NCBI RefSeq assembly: GCF_032854445.1
Contig: NC_088302.1
Coordinates: forward strand, 38,198,191-38,262,190
Reading direction: 5' to 3'
Length of the DNA stretch: 64,000 nt
Source: Liolophura sinensis
Taxonomy: Eukaryota > Mollusca > Polyplacophora > Chitonida > Chitonidae
The first letter of the stretch is position 1. Each line of letters starts with the position of its first letter. The position numbers were made by a program, and so were the translations under genes. The notes under the pieces were generated by a model. That model did not search any database. It was not told where the DNA came from and saw only the letters and a list, made by a program, of their open reading frames with translations. This document shows, one piece after another, positions 11,795-23,900 of this stretch.

Positions 11795-14142
11795 GGTGTT
11801 TCAGTCAGCGTTGTAATGTTGACTGATGCTTCAGCCAACGTTGTAATGTTGCTTGATGGATAAGCCTGTGTTGTAGTGTTGGTGAATGTTTCAGCCTGTG
11901 TTGTTCCATAAATGAATGTTTCAGCTTGTGTCGTTGTGTGATTGAGTGTTTCAGCCTGTGTTGTTCTGTGATTGAATGTTTCTGCTTGTGTTGTTCTGTG
12001 ATTGAATTTTCAGCCTGTGTTATTCTGTAAGTGAATATTTTAGTCTGTGATTGAATGTTTCAGCCTATGTTGTCTGTGATTGGATGTTTTAGCCTTTGTT
12101 GTTCTGCAAGTGAATGTTTCACCTTGTGTTGTTCTGTAAGTAAATGTTTCAGCCTGTGCTTTAGTGTGATTGAATGGTTGAGCCAGTGTTGTTCTGTGAT
12201 TGAATGTCTCAGCCGGTCTTGTTGTGTGATTGAATTTTTCAGTCCGTATTGTTCTGTGATTGAATGTTTCAGTATGTGTTGTTCTGTGATTGACTGTTTC
12301 AGTACGTGTTGTTCTGTGATTGACTGTTTCAGCATGTGTTGTTCTGTGATTAAATGTTTCAGCATGTGTTGTTCTATGATTGAATGTTTCAGCATGTGTT
12401 GTTCTGTGATTGAATGTTTCAGTATGTGTTGTTCTGTGATTGACTCTTTCAGTATGCGTTGTTCTGTGATTGAATGTTTCAGTATGTGTTGTTCTGTGAT
12501 TGAATGTTTCAGTATGTGTTGTTCTGTGATTGACTGTTTCAGCATGTGTTGTTCTGTGATTGAGTGTTTCAGCCTGTGTTGTTCTCTGATTGACTGTTTC
12601 AGTATGTGTTGTTCTGTGATTGAATGTTTCAGCATGTGTTGTTCTGTCATTGAATGTTTAAGCATGTGTTGTTCTGTGATTGAATGTTTTAGCATGTGTT
12701 GTTCTGTGATTGAATGTTTCAGCATGTGTTGTTCTGTGATTGAATGTTTCAGTATGTGTTGTTCTGTGATTGAATGTTTCAGTATGTGTTGTTCTGTGAT
12801 TGACTGTTTCAGTATGTGTTGTTCTGTGATTGACTCTTTTAGCATGTGTTGTTCTGTGATTGAATGTTTCAGTATGTGTTGTTCTGTGATTGAATGATTC
12901 AGTATGTGTTGTTCTGTGATTGACTGTTTCAGTGTGTGTTGTTCTGTGATTGACTGTTTCAGTATGTGTTGTTCTGTGATTGAATGTTTCAGTATGTGTT
13001 GTTCTGTGATTGACTGTTTCAGCATGTGTTGTTCTGTGATTGACTGTTTCAGCATGTGTTATTCTGTGATTGACTCTTTCAGTACGTGTTGTTCTGTGAT
13101 TGAATGTTTCAGCCTGTGTTGTTCTGTGATTGACTGTTTCAGCATGTGTTGTTCTGTGATTGAATGTTTTAGCATGTGTTGTTCTGTGATTGAATGTTTT
13201 AGCATGTGTTGTTCTATGATTGAATGTTTCAGTATGTGTTGTTCTGTGATTGAATGTTTCAGTATGTGTTGTTCTGTGATTGACTCTTTCAGTATGCGTT
13301 GTTCTGTGATTGAATGTTTCGGCATGAGTTGTTCTGTGATTGAATGTTTCAGTATGTGTTGTTCTGTGATTGACTGTTTCAGCATGTGTTGTTCTGTGAT
13401 TGAGTGTTTCAGCCTGTGTTGTTCTCTGATTGACTGTTTCAGTATGTGTTGTTCTGTGATTGAATGTTTCGGCATGTGTTGTTCTGTGATTGACTGTTTC
13501 AGCATGTGTTGTTCTGTGATTGACTGTTTCAGCATGTGTTGTTCTGTGATTGAATGTTTCAGCATGTGTTGTTCTGTGATTGAATGTTTCAGTATGTGTT
13601 GTTCTGTGATTGAATGTTTCAGTATGTGTTGTTCTGTGATTGACTGTTTCAGTATGTGTTGTTCTGTGATTGACTCTTTTAGCATGTGTTGTTCTGTGAT
13701 TGAATGTTTCAGTATGTGTTGTTCTGTGATTGAGTGTTTCAGTATGTGTTGTTCTGTGATTGACTGTTTCAGTATGTGTTGTTCTGTGATTGAATGTTTC
13801 GGTATGAGTTGTTCTGTGATTGACTGTTTCAGTATGTGTTGTTCTGTGATTGACTGTTTCAGTATGTGTTGTTCTGTGATTGAATGTTTCAGTATGTGTT
13901 GTTCTGTGATTGACTGTTTCAGCATGTGTTGTTCTGTGATTGACTGTTTCAGCATGTGTTATTCTGTGATTGACTCTTTCAGTACGTGTTGTTCTGTGAT
14001 TGAATGTTTCAGCCTGTGTTGTTCTGTGATTGACTGTTTCAGCATGTGTTGTTCTGTGATTGAATGTTTTAGCATGTGTTGTTCTGTGATTGAATGTTTT
14101 AGCATGTGTTGTTCTGTCATTGAATGTTTCAGCATGTGTTGT
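11795..14142. repeat. 30-bp minisatellite, about 75 copies, with an 840/900-bp higher-order repeat
   Basis: The unit carries the core TGTTGTTCTGTGATTGA plus ATGTTTCAG and a variable CATG/TATG. Copies left of about 12040 are degenerate and of uneven length; the rest keep an exact 30-bp register. Variant units recur in blocks: 12361-12900 matches 13201-13740 at a distance of 840 bp, and 12961-13200 matches 13861-14100 at 900 bp, a two-unit insertion making the difference. Because 30 is a multiple of three and the unit lacks stops, long frames run on both strands (12055-12897 and 12904-14193 plus; 12658-14304, 12060-13055 and 13059-13955 minus). They encode decapeptide repeats such as MCCSVIECFS, HILKHSITEQ and RTTHTETFNH. 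These are by-products of the repeat. Confidence 0.95.
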
Positions 14143-14669
14143 AGTCCTCAGACGAGCAGAAATCCTGTGGGTGCAAAGTCTGAGCTTTGTTAGCCGTGAA
14201 TACAAGTGCAAACAGCGTCTGGTGATGTGTCGGGTTGCGTCAAGCCCTGTACAGTGGCCACACGTTCCGTCAACAGAGGCTCTAGCTTCTGACGTATATG
14301 ACACTTTGAATGGCGTAATACAGGATCAAGTTACACCGTTTAAAAATTCTTCAACAGATGCACTTTTAAATGCCACATGCTTCCATGTAGCTATTGTAAA
14401 CTACGCCTGTGGATTTAGAGTAACAAAAACTGCGTCTGCCTTTCTTCGAGTTTTTTTTATTATTTGGCTCATCGCACAATAAGTTACAGTAGGGCGTATA
14501 ACTGTGTTGTTTGCACACCTCTGGGATCTATAGTTATTCTTTTGTAGGTTTGTGCAGATTTGCATAAAAATTAATAGGGTTTACACCTGCTTGTGTAAGG
14601 CACTGTAAAGCGTTAGTTATAGTTATTCCACTTTAAGAACACGCCCCGGGATCACGACAGATCTTTACT
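14143..14669. other. Unique sequence flanking the minisatellite
   Basis: The frame 14090-14482 (+) starts in the last repeat units and continues into unique sequence; no domain is recognisable. Nothing else is seen. Confidence 0.5.
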
Positions 14670-15012
14670 GGCCCCGATAGTACAGTTCGTAGAGCGTCCG
14701 CTTAGGGAGCGGTAGATCCAGGATCAATCCTGGGTCGAGTCACACCTAAGACTTTAAAAGTGGAAGTTGTAACTTCCTTGCTTGGCGTTCAGCATGAAGG
14801 GGATAGTGCAACGACTGGTTGACCCGTACCAGTATAATGACTCGGGCTGGGCTACTTACTTGCTTCTTTAAGGCGTCTCAGTGAAGCAGCACTAGATAAG
14901 AGCCGTGGAAATCTGTCCACATTACATGCACCCTAAAGGATTCCTTCGTCGTCATATGACTGGAAAGTTGTTAGTTACGACGTTAAACCCGAAGCACTCA
15001 CTCACTCTCTCA
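14670..15012 (+). mobile_element. SINE family A, near-complete copy
   Basis: The head GTACAGTTCGTAGAGCGTCC is tRNA-like, and GGATCAATCCTGGGTCGAG acts as the B-box region. The body has AAGTTGTAACTTCCTTGC, GCGTTCAGCATGAAGGG and GTCTCAGTGAAGCAGCACTA. The end is GTCGTCATATGACTGGAAAG, a GACGTTAAACCCG stretch and a CTCACTCACTC tail. It aligns along its whole length with 31143-31497. A tRNA-derived SINE mobilised by an unidentified LINE partner is the likely origin. The CACT/CTCA tail is, as I recall, common in mollusc genomes. Confidence 0.88.
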
Positions 15013-16147
15013 CGAAACGATCTTAGACTTAAGTAAAAATTTTAATCATTAAACTTGGTATTTCACTTTCCGTTATTTTTGCTAAAATTTGTTTTACAAT
15101 AACTTACCAAGAATTTACGATGTCAAGCTCTGTTTTGTCGTTCTTACGCAAGACATAACAATTTTAAAGCATCTTTTAAAAGCCCGTTGACCTTTAATAC
15201 TATCATTAGGCTATTCACAAATGATCAACTCTGACAAACAGTGTATATATAATTCTTCATGGCAAAATACACGTTCCAAATTACGCATATTGAGGAAATT
15301 TATCAAGATTGAAAAATGAGACAAACGTGAATTATGAAATTTTTAAAAAGTCAAGTGTGCATGTTTGGCTTAGTTTCCTTTTTACTTTAAAATATTTGGC
15401 GCCTATAGGCCTATAGAAGTAAAAACACTAGGTTTGGCGACAAACTTTACAAATGCCATCTACCGGGGAAAATATGCTGTTGATGGCGCCAATCATTTAC
15501 ATATATACATGTACAGGCTTATGATTATGGAGGTTTGGTAAATGTGACATACGCGTCTGTGTGTTCGTGCTGTAGTAACTAGCCTCAGTGACAGAGGAGC
15601 GACTGGCTGCGGTACGGAGACAACCGGGCTAACAATGGGGTAATGTTAGGGGGGTTCACAGACGGGATTGGCTGACTCTCGAGACCTGGCTGTTTTTCTC
15701 AGTCCGCCAATCATATACATCATCCCATTAGACATCCGGACCATCCCTAAAGTCCAACTTATTCCACGAATGTATCAGAAAAAAAGAAGCCATTGTTATA
15801 TGCATAACCCATACATGCTAAGTTAACACGTTAAGCCGCGGAGAAAAGGAAATTTTAACAAGAAAACAAAGCTTTTGGGAATGCTACACATGGCGTGAAA
15901 AGCTGGAAAGGTCAATCTTCTTACTTATCTTGACATACTGACATTTTGCGGAAGAGGGACTTTTTGAAAAGTGAACTTAGGGTTTAATGCCTCAATCCAG
16001 ACATATCCGTTCCAAAACAAGATACAGAGCATGGGTCTGTGGGTGCAAGAAGTCACTATATATTGTACGTTGTATAGTCTCAACTATCACCATTTGCCTT
16101 TAAAATCAAACCATTTAAAACCAAAATCATTTTATATTTTCTCTCGT
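15013..16147. other. No gene recognised
   Basis: AT-rich with a CpG-containing patch at about 15550-15690. No exon is supported. Confidence 0.5.
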
Positions 16148-16268
16148 GGGAAGGTCTGCCGGCATCCTGTGGATGACCGTGGGTTACCCAGGGTTCTATA
16201 CGGTTTCATTTTGCCGTCGTCGTATAATAATTTTCTTACGGCCTAAAACACCAATGAAATAAATAATA
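16148..16268 (+). mobile_element. SINE family B, 3' half
   Basis: GGGAAGGTCTGCCGGCATCC, GGATGACCGTGGGTTACCC, then GCCGTCGTCGTATAATAATT and the tail AAAACACCAATGAAATAAAT. The head is absent. Confidence 0.75.
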
Positions 16269-16395
16269 GTTACTATCTTATATGGTATCTTACCTTAGTT
16301 ATCTTACCTTGTAATACCTTACCGTAGTTACTTCACCTTAGAATATTATACTATCGTTACCTTAGGTTAGTTCATAGTTACGTTCATTTAACTAC
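16269..16395 (+). repeat. Irregular short tandem repeat of TTACCTTAGTTA-type units
   Basis: About eight copies of a 14-20 bp unit containing TTACC or TCACC and TAGTTA, directly after a SINE tail. The array may have grown from the SINE's AT-rich end. Confidence 0.55.
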
Positions 16396-16984
16396 ATATA
16401 AAAAGGACAAACACGGGCAAGTCTGCAGCAGTCTTCTTTAATTCATTTTGTCTCACATTTGTTTGTTTGAAGCGTTTCACAGTCTTACTAAAATGTTAAA
16501 AAAAATGTTAGTAAGTCTTTAAAAAATTACTACAAGCGCTTTTAGGAAGACTATACTGTTGTAAGAAGAGCTGACAAGTGATTATTACCAAATGACAGGG
16601 CAAAAAGTGGAGTTTTCTTTGTTGGGCTTAACAGATGACAGATGACAAGAAAAACAGTTGTTGTTTTGAGGGCGACAAGTGTCCAGGCCTACCTGCGATA
16701 TCTCTGTACTACTCGTGCCGGTGTAGTTTACAGAACAAAACTGTCGTTTGTTGCGACATTTAATAGAGATGTGTCTTTGGAAGTGAATAACGTGACTTAA
16801 ATGAAACGTGTTAATTAACGTTAAGGGAAAGACAAGGTAAAACTGTACAAGGTAAACAACGCAACTTGCTTTTGTCGTAGAAAGTGTAATCAATCAATAA
16901 AGGAACAATGGAAAGCAAATTTAATTTTGGGTCTATTTTTCGTAAAATCTTAATTCACAGAAAGACAAGTTATATGATTGATAG

Positions 16985-17140
16985 CTTATAATGCGAAAAG
17001 TTTTGGGTGTGATAGTTTACACAGAGACAAGTCGTATGTATAATAATTTATATAAACATTGTGTGATAATTTATCATGTTTGTAGAGACACAAGACGTGT
17101 GTGTAACAATTTATATAAACATAAGTTTTATGTGTGATAA
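16985..17140. repeat. Tandem duplication, about 64-bp unit, 2+ copies
   Basis: GTGTGATA, an AGAGACAAG or AGAGACACAAGA stretch, and AATTTATATAAACAT recur twice in order. The minus frame across it (16986-17204) reflects the repeat. Confidence 0.6.
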
Positions 17141-18281
17141 AAAAGGAACAGAAAAAAGAGAAAAGAACGGCAGTATCGCTAAAGGTGACAACAACAACAC
17201 TCAATTATTAAAGATTATCGTAGTATTCATCAGATTCCAGATCTGATCCCGGCACGCGATGTTATCCGCCCCGTTATGTAACAGCACATGTTTGGATATG
17301 TATGTGAGGTACAAGTACAATACAGATTACAAAGGGCAAAGGCATTTCTGTCATTGAGCAGAATGTAACAATAGTTTGTTTGTTTTCCTCATCAGAGGGG
17401 CACACGCGTCGTATAACATCGTGTAGAAGGAGCTGAACCCAAGGAAATATTTGTGTCAAATAACTGGAATGTCTTCTCGTTCTGTTTTTCTGGACGATTT
17501 TTAAAGACATTTTTTTGAAAGCCTCGGATTTGTGTAGGTGTTGGTGTTTATTCGAAGAAAACAAGAAACGGTGCCGTTAACCACACGCCCTGTTTATCTA
17601 CTTAACATTTCGCTCAGGGTCTCGATTTAATTAAGATATGATCAGTTATAGAGAAGTGTTGGGAAAAGGAGATTAGTTGTAAGATATGCAGAGATAAAAT
17701 AATTGACGTCCGTTTCGTTGTGAATAGCTCTGGCGATTTGAAAAGTTTTATGTAGATGGAGCGCCTACACTAGAGAAATTGTCCTGAATACAAACGATAG
17801 CAAACCAAACAAACATCGTAGAAGATACGCACTTCTTGAATTGTATCAGATTTCGATAACAGCTTATTAAATTTCGCTTACACTTTTAAAACAAGAAACT
17901 GTTAGTTTCTTGTTGAAGATCCCATTGTTCTTCCATTGGCCCACTAATGCCACTGGCTAGATGATGAATGGGGAAACCTTGACTTGGTGACTACTACAAG
18001 GTCGGCCTACCCTGCAAGGTATAGTGGTAAACAAAGAATGTGTATGAGAAATAAACACAGAGAATGACTTTGTTTATCTTTAAGTGATAACTATATTATA
18101 TGCAAAACTTAAGACCTTTATCAAAATTTATCGAAACTGGAGACGATGAATAAACGGAGGAAAGTACTAAAAAGTATAAGAATAGTGAAGATGTGAATAC
18201 AATTCGAAAATACACAAAGCAGAATCAAGTTTCAACAACATGTCGTCACTTCTATATAAAACCACAAGTTACGTCAGATTC
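17141..18281. other. No gene recognised
   Basis: AT-rich sequence. The minus frame 17274-17564 shows no domain that I recognise. Confidence 0.5.
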
Positions 18282-18390
18282 ATTTTTTTTTTATTTATTT
18301 GATTGATGTTTTACGCCGTACTCATGGATATTTCACTTATACGAAGGCGGCCAGCATTATTGTGAGAGGATGCATAGGTTATCTTGGATG
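18282..18390 (-). mobile_element. SINE family B, 3' end
   Basis: Poly-T and TTATTTGATTGATGTTTTAC, CGTACTCATGGATATTTCAC, then TACGAAGGCGGCCAGCATTA, all as in 4021-4095. The match fades after about 18390; ACGCCCGCAGGTCC near 18447 may be a further piece. Confidence 0.8.
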
Positions 18391-20944
18391 GGAATTGGGA
18401 GGAGCATTACAGTAGACATTGCTCTTCTCAGGTGAGAAACATGTAACGCCCGCAGGTCCTTCTAACTATTTGCTACCATGGTTGCATGTATTTAAATGGG
18501 GCAGAGCTATTATCTTCAATCCAAAGACAGTTGTATAGGGAAGATTTCCTTTCTATTCTCACCCTATATTGTATGATCTACACTCCTATACCATGTATCA
18601 GAGCCTATTAAGGACTTAAATCCTGAGTTTATATTTGAAGACATCTACCTCAGACACTGTACAACAAATGTGTTTACAAGGAAACGGACCCCCCTGTGAT
18701 TGATTATATCTTGGTTTCTAATAAAGATATTCTGAATTTATATTGTGCTCTGGTGATTGTTAGGGATAGAAATGTATAAAAATGTTTTCTAACAAACATA
18801 CACATACATCCCTTTGATTCCGTGTAATTAAAAACGATCAGAGTGGATTAAAACGCAAAATGGAACTGATATCATGCAGCACAGCGTTTTCCAAAGCAAG
18901 TATCTTGGAAATGTGACTCGGGACTTCCTCATGACTAGTAGCCTACATTATATGGTACAGGATTTCGATACTCTGCCGGGTAATTGTTAATGGCATCTGC
19001 CGGGAAGCACCTAAAATTTCCTTTTGAATATTTTTACTTCCTGATTTCGCTGACGATCTGAAAACGCCAATCATGTGTTGTATATAAATAGTTAGAGACA
19101 GATCACTCATCACTATCACTCATAAATCACGTATGGATACTCCACCCTGTTACTTATCGCAATCGTAAACAAGGATTTTGTGGACTTTTCCCTCTAATTA
19201 TGTTAGATTTGCTTAACGTTCAATCACTTGTGGCGGAGTAAATTAGGTATATGATACTACCTTCAGGGTGATGTTTTAGACATTTCTGCTCTATCCATGA
19301 AAACATCAATATATATAGGCCGATCATCACCTTCTTAATAAAGCACTAGGTTTATGTCAAAAGTTCCGCTATATAGAAGCCTGTGCAATTTTATTTTTCA
19401 GAACAGTTAACATGGTTAGAATACATAGAAATAGTAGTACCTAAGTGTAGGCACATACATATTCATCCCATTCAGAACTTGAACCTGCTTGCTGATTAAC
19501 ATTTTCTTTCCAGTTGACCTATGAATTACCTGCCAGCATCGCTTTACTGGTTTCAATTACCCCAGTACTTTTCAGTGTGTTAATCGACTGTAAAATCTTA
19601 ATATACTTCTGACTGAATGTCGCACGTAAGTAACGCCTTTAGGCATGCCAGTCTTAAGTCATATAGATGAGATGTATGTTTAGTATTCCAGTAAACATAA
19701 TGACATCAGTAGCTAAGGTAGTTAAATGACGTGAGACTTTAATTATATCTTTGTTTACATTTAATTCATCTTTTGTCAGTTATATTCTTTGTGCAAAGCC
19801 AACATTGAATGTTTTAATTTGATTTTCTTCTAGAATTGCAGTTAAGAAGATTCTTTATGTATGACTTATGTTTGTCAGCCAATTGGCGGCAAGACAGGTC
19901 AGCGCTAGGGCGAACTGAATGCAGGTTAAAGAATAATCAGCAGATCATGGTCAAAAACTAAAAAGAATGATAAGTAGGTTAAGGAAGAATTAGCAGAACG
20001 AGATAGAGTTAAAGGATAATGACCGGAATATGCAGATTAAATATAATTATTAGAGAAAGTGGGTTGGTAGATGTAGTAAGCGAAATAAACAGGCCATGTG
20101 ATAATAAACAGATTGAGCATTGTGAAAAATAAAACCAAAACCAAATGTTTAAAGACTTATGAGTGGACAAAGCAGACGAATGCGTTTGAGAGTTCACGAG
20201 TATCAAAAAAGGCCTTATGGTAAAGGGTAAAGCACGTGTATTACACCCATCAGCAAAATGTCAAGACTTGTTCCTTAATGCACGCTGTCCGTAAACCTTT
20301 ACATGGTAGTGATGGTTGCCCAAAGCGGTATCATATCCAACTGTAATCACTCCACGAGACTCTCATTTACAACGACAATATACCGTTCAAAGTGAATCCT
20401 GTAGCTCATTCACCATGTTTATAGAGGATAGCTCATTTATCTTATACAGCCTCAGACCATAAACTAATAATAAAGGATAGGCATTTGTGTATCTCTGGAG
20501 TAATTCTTCAACACAGATCCATTGTCCTTTCAGCACATTGACTGTACCCAGGTATTGGGCACTTAATCAGTCTCCGAGGAGCAAGCTAAGAAAGGGAATC
20601 TAAGGAGCAAGTTAATTGTTAAAACTAAAACGTTATACGAAATGTCTTTTAAAGTAGCGAGGGACAGAGATAATTAAGCACTAAATATTTTTTTGTGCTG
20701 AATGAACACCAAAATAACATCATGATAAGTTAACAAACTTTCTGCCATAATGATAACATGTATTGTTTTATCATCTGATAATCGTTATAGATCGAAGCTG
20801 ACGTAAGCACTAAACTATAGCTGTAAGATGTAAGATGCAATTAGGGCAGATAAAGTAAACAGTGACCAAAACGAAACAAATGGACAAATGCTAATTGGCT
20901 ATTGGTCAAACATTATCAGTTACAGTTCTATATTAGATTTGAGT
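18391..20944. other. No gene recognised
   Basis: AT-rich sequence, nothing supported. The minus frame 20009-20206 lies in A/G-rich sequence and is not credible. Confidence 0.5.
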
Positions 20945-21133
20945 TTATACTCAAGAATATTTCACTTACACTACGGAGGTCAGGAAATCGTGGGGAATCC
21001 TGGGGAATCCCACACCATCCGCGGGTTACTGACAGACCTTACCAAATGCGATCGGATAGGAAACCACTGTGGCGAGAGGCGCCTGGACCATGTGTTGCTC
21101 TAGCACGCTAACCACTTGGCCATACAGGCCGCT
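20945..21133 (-). mobile_element. SINE family B copy, tail-less, with small internal duplication
   Basis: TACTCAAGAATATTTCACTT, the body CACACCATCCGCGGGTTACT, and a head that on the minus strand gives CGGCCTGTATGGCCAAGTGG and GTTAGCGTGCTAGAGCAAC. GGGGAATCCT is repeated in tandem near 20993-21008. The AT-rich tail is missing. The two overlapping open frames here lie within the SINE. Confidence 0.8.
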
Positions 21134-22390
21134 GTTTCATGTGACATTTACAAAAGCGCTCATAATGGCTATGTAGTTACATAAGAGAGTTATACAATAC
21201 ACATATACTTATACAACACAGATACAGTAAACTTTACCGCGCTTCGGGCGTTTCGCAAAGAACAGCCCATTCTACTCCAAACGCATAAACGGATTGAACT
21301 TAATTAATACTTAGATTTATCATCTGGAACCTGCCATGTTTTGATTTTTATGTCAACGATTAAATTTCGGTCGTAAGCTTTAATTAATAGACTCGTTTCG
21401 GTTCACGTCGATGTAAAAACCCTCATATTCAAGTTTCGGCACGTTTTATACTTGCTAGTATAGTCAATATGGACTTACATCTGATATGGGAAATAAGTGG
21501 TCTTAAATATATATTGGAGCACTGGGAATACAGTTGTTTCCACTTTGATCCGGTTTAGAATTTCAAGATGGACTGATTGTGGCTTTTTCATCAGAGGCGA
21601 CCTGGAGACATAGTTAGCATTGTTTAGTGTAAGTAGTATTTGTGAAATGCAATTCTGTTCTGTCTAGACATTGCGTTGTTGTCCTAGGTAACGAGGAATA
21701 ATCGTGGCTATACGGTGCCATTTTGTTGCTCACAAACACTATATGTCTGCTTTTACGTGTACAAAACGATAATAACCTTTGGCAATGGCTATGTCTCTGT
21801 GTGATTTGACTAAAGCTAAGTGTTTATACCTGCCAAGGAGATCATTCCATGATGACGCCCTTAGGCTGCACCAATCAACTCATCTGGTGAACAACCCCCC
21901 CAATGTAAAGCCTTTAAAGGTTATTCACTAATTGTCTTGTTTTGATAAAGTATATTTATGTAATAATGTATTATTGTATATATTAAATATACACAATTAA
22001 TATTGTACCATTTCTATGATTTAATCGCACACTGAAGTTTGAATATTCTAAACATTGTTCTGGTGAGATGTGAATACAATAAATCATTTCAAGCTGTAAG
22101 GATGAGTGTAAGCAAGATTTACATATGGAATCAACAGATCAGTATATTGCTAAATTTGGTAAAACAACCCTTATAATCAGTGGAAAAGTCCGTTTAAAAA
22201 ACCATACCTCGACACAAACATTCGTATACCAGCCGTCGGCAAAAGACGGACGTCACAGGTCAATAATCGCAAGCCAATTCCTAAAGCAACGCTTAACAAA
22301 GTATGCAAAGGTTGAAATTAGGATGGAATCATGCAGAGATGATGTTCTAGGAGAATGAGTGAAATCAACATTCAAATCCTGTACCTTGTT
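21134..22390. other. No gene recognised
   Basis: AT-rich. An ATTA/TATT-rich low-complexity patch lies at about 21950-22010. The frame 22125-22358 has no recognisable domain. Confidence 0.5.
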
Positions 22391-22507
22391 GTTGAGTTGT
22401 TGAATACAAATATGTATCTCAGTCGCGCTTTGATTGCAACTGCTCATATATCCAACGTGGCGACCTAATTCAACCCGACGAATATACAATCCCATAGCCC
22501 CTTTAAA
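22391..22507 (+). repeat. Dispersed repeat D, copy 2
   Basis: GTTGTTGAATACAAATATGT, TCAGTCGCGCTTTGATTGC and TGCTCATATA parallel copy 1 at 2250-2365, followed in both by a CCCATAGCCCC- or CAGCCCCTAT-type motif. Confidence 0.5.
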
Positions 22508-23770
22508 GACATATCATAACGGTTTTAAAAAAAACTTTTATAAAAAGTTGTTTTTGAATCTTAAATTTTTTTGTCTCGAGGATTTGGATCCAGTCCTGGC
22601 CAGTGTGGAATTGCTCAAGTGGGTGGACCAAATGTCGGGTCTCAAAGTCTTTAGAATCATGACGGTATCGTAATTGGGCGTTGCTATAAACACAAATTAA
22701 CGTGCAAACACGTGTCAAATATTGATCAATGCGTGGTGCGTATCTGTTTTCCCTAGTCTTCTTGCATACTGATAGTCTCGTATACTTTGCATCTATGGTG
22801 TTTTAGTCACATGTAAATCGGGTAAAATTTCTTTTGACTCATAACCAAAGGTTGAAGGTTGGCAATAATGGTTGAGGGAAAATATTTACAAATGAACAGC
22901 TGAAAAACTGTGTCAAAGAATTCATGAAGACGCTTGTCAATTTGCCAAAAAGTCTTCATTTAGAAAAAAAAACTTTTTTGTCATCAGGCTTTGGTCAGCA
23001 GGCAGTGTTGTGTGTGGATCCACCCAATCGTTTAACCTGGAGATTAGCCAGCTGTTTAATAACACACGACACTGCGACTACAGCATAAAACGATTTATAC
23101 ATCTGCTCTAGGTGGTTATACTATAAGTGCTATAGAAAAAAAGCAACAATCACTTATCAAGTCACACGGGGTCGTAATACCTGGCATAAATAGTATGTTA
23201 TATATTAGATACGGTATTACAATCGCATTAATCTTGTCGGGCTCTACCATCGTGAATTTCCTGTCAGAGCTCATCCCTAAAGATTGACGGCGTCTATACA
23301 ATATTCCCGTAGTCAAGACCTCAAGAGACGCTTTTTAACCAGTAAATTTAAATGCACTGCAGGTCATATTTTGAATATTAAAGAACCAGGTATTCAAATA
23401 GCTCGTTCCAAGCTATTCGTTCTATTAAAGATCAGGCATTGAGCACAATGACTGTATGTCTGCTGCACTGCTACCATTGTTAATTAGTCTGAAAGGATGT
23501 TCGAGAAATAAATTCGCAAACGGTGCGCATGGATTAACACCAACTCTTGACTCTACCAGCTAAAATGTACTAAAGTCTATTTTACAGCCCAAATGCAATG
23601 GCTAAGAATGTTAGTAGCTTGCATCCAAGACACATCTTGCATTTTCAAAACGGCACAACTGTTTAAATCTGTAGTAAAGTGTGTACATGTATTTCCAGAT
23701 ATGACATCAAAGACTACAGCAGCGAGAGTAAAACCAGAGCAGAGACAACAGTGTGACGGCACATGGTGAA
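22508..23770. other. No gene recognised
   Basis: AT-rich, with short overlapping frames on both strands (22434-22718, 23116-23316, 23577-23807) and no domain signal. Confidence 0.5.
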
Positions 23771-23900
23771 ACTGTCCATATAAATGCTTCGATAGTAAAT
23801 ACTTCAACGCCCCTTTTCAGCATGGCTTAAGGCTAATTAGGTGATAAAATCCAACTACTTTGATGACAATTTATTAGACGTCACATTACGAATTTGCCCG
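23771..23900 (+). repeat. Dispersed repeat C, copy 2 (shorter)
   Basis: TCCATATAAATG, then GCATGGCTTAAGGCTAATTA, and ATTTATTAGACGTCAC match the first part of copy 1 (7793-7903). The right half has diverged or is absent. Confidence 0.5.

Noticed and set aside
12055-14304. Long open frames on both strands (up to 548 codons) as protein genes
   Set aside because: They are translations of a 30-bp minisatellite in exact multiples of three; both strands are equally open and the plus frame is interrupted at about 12900 by a single unit variant. There is no evidence of exons around them.
14670-14760. Functional tRNA gene
   Set aside because: The box motifs are part of a SINE head; no cloverleaf with paired acceptor stem could be drawn.
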